Shown here piece by piece: positions 21,525 to 21,770 of a stretch of DNA of 21,770 bases (positions are counted from its first letter, which is position 1; each line of letters begins with the position of its first letter). A model generated the notes under the pieces. The model did no database searches. It had not been told where the DNA came from and was given only the letters and a program-made list of their open reading frames with translations. This stretch comes from an uncultured Lachnospiraceae bacterium. Lineage in GTDB: Bacteria; Bacillota; Clostridia; Lachnospirales; Lachnospiraceae. The position numbers and the translations under genes were made by a program. The DNA lies in the NCBI GenBank assembly GCA_910587895.1, contig CAJUOE010000248.1:1-21770 (forward strand), read 5' to 3'.

Positions 21525-21592
21525 AAAAAAAGTCGCCTCCTTTTCGCACTTTCATTTCAGTACGACAAGCGGTGACTGTACACTTCTCCGTG
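21512..21592. repeat. Inverted-repeat arm A (real rpsJ leader)
   Basis: In the rpsJ direction this arm runs from CACGGA through GTGTACAGTCACCGC, a TGA stop, AAAAGGAGGCGAC, T7 and ATGGCAAGTCAAG. It pairs with arm B (21689-21770) in opposite orientation, with about five mismatches and one indel over some 81 positions. The longest identical blocks are about 35 and 30 bases. Confidence 0.95.
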
Positions 21593-21688
21593 TGTGTCAT
21601 ATGCTTTACACACGCTGTTTCTGCCTCTTGCAGACTTCTTGTTGTGATACAGTGACTTGTCGCCAGTTTCATAACTTGACATTCGCTC
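21557..21688 (-). pseudogene. C-terminal remnant resembling a GGDEF (diguanylate cyclase) domain
   Basis: The minus-strand frame reads VERMSSYETGDKSLYHNKK, then ARGRNSVCKAYDTHGEVYSH and a TGA at 21557. The pattern D-K-x-L-Y-x-x-K...G-R-N-x-V is the usual end of GGDEF domains, enzymes that make cyclic di-GMP. The rest of the domain, including GGDEF itself, is missing because the frame runs into arm B. It may be the true 3' end of a gene upstream of rpsJ, cut off by a rearrangement or by an assembly joint. It is too short for certainty. Confidence 0.4.
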
Positions 21689-21770
21689 CACGGAAGAGTG
21701 TACAGTCACCGCTTGTCGTACTGAAGTTAAAAGTACGAAAAGGAGGCGACTTTTTTTATGGCAAGTCAAG
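21689..21770. repeat. Inverted-repeat arm B (second rpsJ leader, plus strand)
   Basis: Read on the plus strand it repeats the rpsJ leader: an eight-codon end of a frame (VYSHRLSY) with TGA, then AAAAGGAGGCGAC, T7, and ATGGCAAGTCAAG running to the last base. It differs from arm A at GA/AG before GTGTACAG, in the AGTTAAAAGTACG stretch, and by one indel. A plus-strand gene starting MASQ would begin at 21758 and continue outside the window. Confidence 0.92.

Noticed and set aside
21676..21704. Plus-strand promoter TTGACA, 17 nt, TGTACA for arm B
   Set aside because: The -35 is perfect but the -10 matches only three of six bases and lacks the final T. It is kept only as a side note to the inverted repeat.

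Overview
The window looks like the core ribosomal-protein locus of a Gram-positive Clostridia bacterium, most probably Lachnospiraceae. The grounds are the uninterrupted S10-spc-alpha gene order, a zinc-type 61-residue S14 and zinc-type L36, a small KOW-domain gene between map and infA, purine-rich AGGAGG ribosome-binding sites before almost every gene, and an RsgI-like anti-sigma factor. The family-level name is inferred from gene content and was not tested by a search.

Positions 1-4876 hold accessory genes. On the plus strand is the 3' end of an NlpC/P60 cell-wall hydrolase. Facing it on the minus strand, in transcription order, are a putP-type Na+/solute symporter, a secreted protein built from two repeated domains, an ECF sigma factor, and its 4-bp-overlapping RsgI-type membrane anti-sigma factor with a long low-complexity tail. 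The run ends at a 14-bp perfect hairpin with a U-tract.

Positions 5054-21524 are a single minus-strand run. In transcription order it is rpsJ-rplC-rplD-rplW-rplB-rpsS-rplV-rpsC-rplP-rpmC-rpsQ-rplN-rplX-rplE-rpsZ-rpsH-rplF-rplR-rpsE-rpmD-rplO-secY-adk-map-KOW gene-infA-rpmJ-rpsM-rpsK-rpsD-rpoA-rplQ. It supplies most of the large and small subunit core, the Sec translocon channel, adenylate kinase, Met-aminopeptidase, IF-1 and RNA polymerase alpha. A near-consensus promoter lies after infA and re-initiates rpmJ through rplQ. A strong terminator follows rplQ.

The unusual material is between these genes. (1) The rpsJ 5' region, from the end of an upstream reading frame through the Shine-Dalgarno and start codon, occurs twice as a diverged inverted repeat at the right edge. 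(2) Two related small elements (SD, short reading frame, 5-bp hairpin with a compensatory base change, conserved 13-nt tail) sit just before the SDs of putP and adk. (3) There is a 4-copy 14-bp tandem repeat between rpsQ and rpmC. (4) A 441-bp gap rich in repeats and hairpins splits rpmJ from rpsM. (5) The rpoA-rplQ, secY-adk and rpsJ-rplC gaps are structured. No complete novel defence or mobile system is visible. The best candidates for something undescribed are the dispersed leader element and the inverted rpsJ leader, the latter needing an assembly check first.
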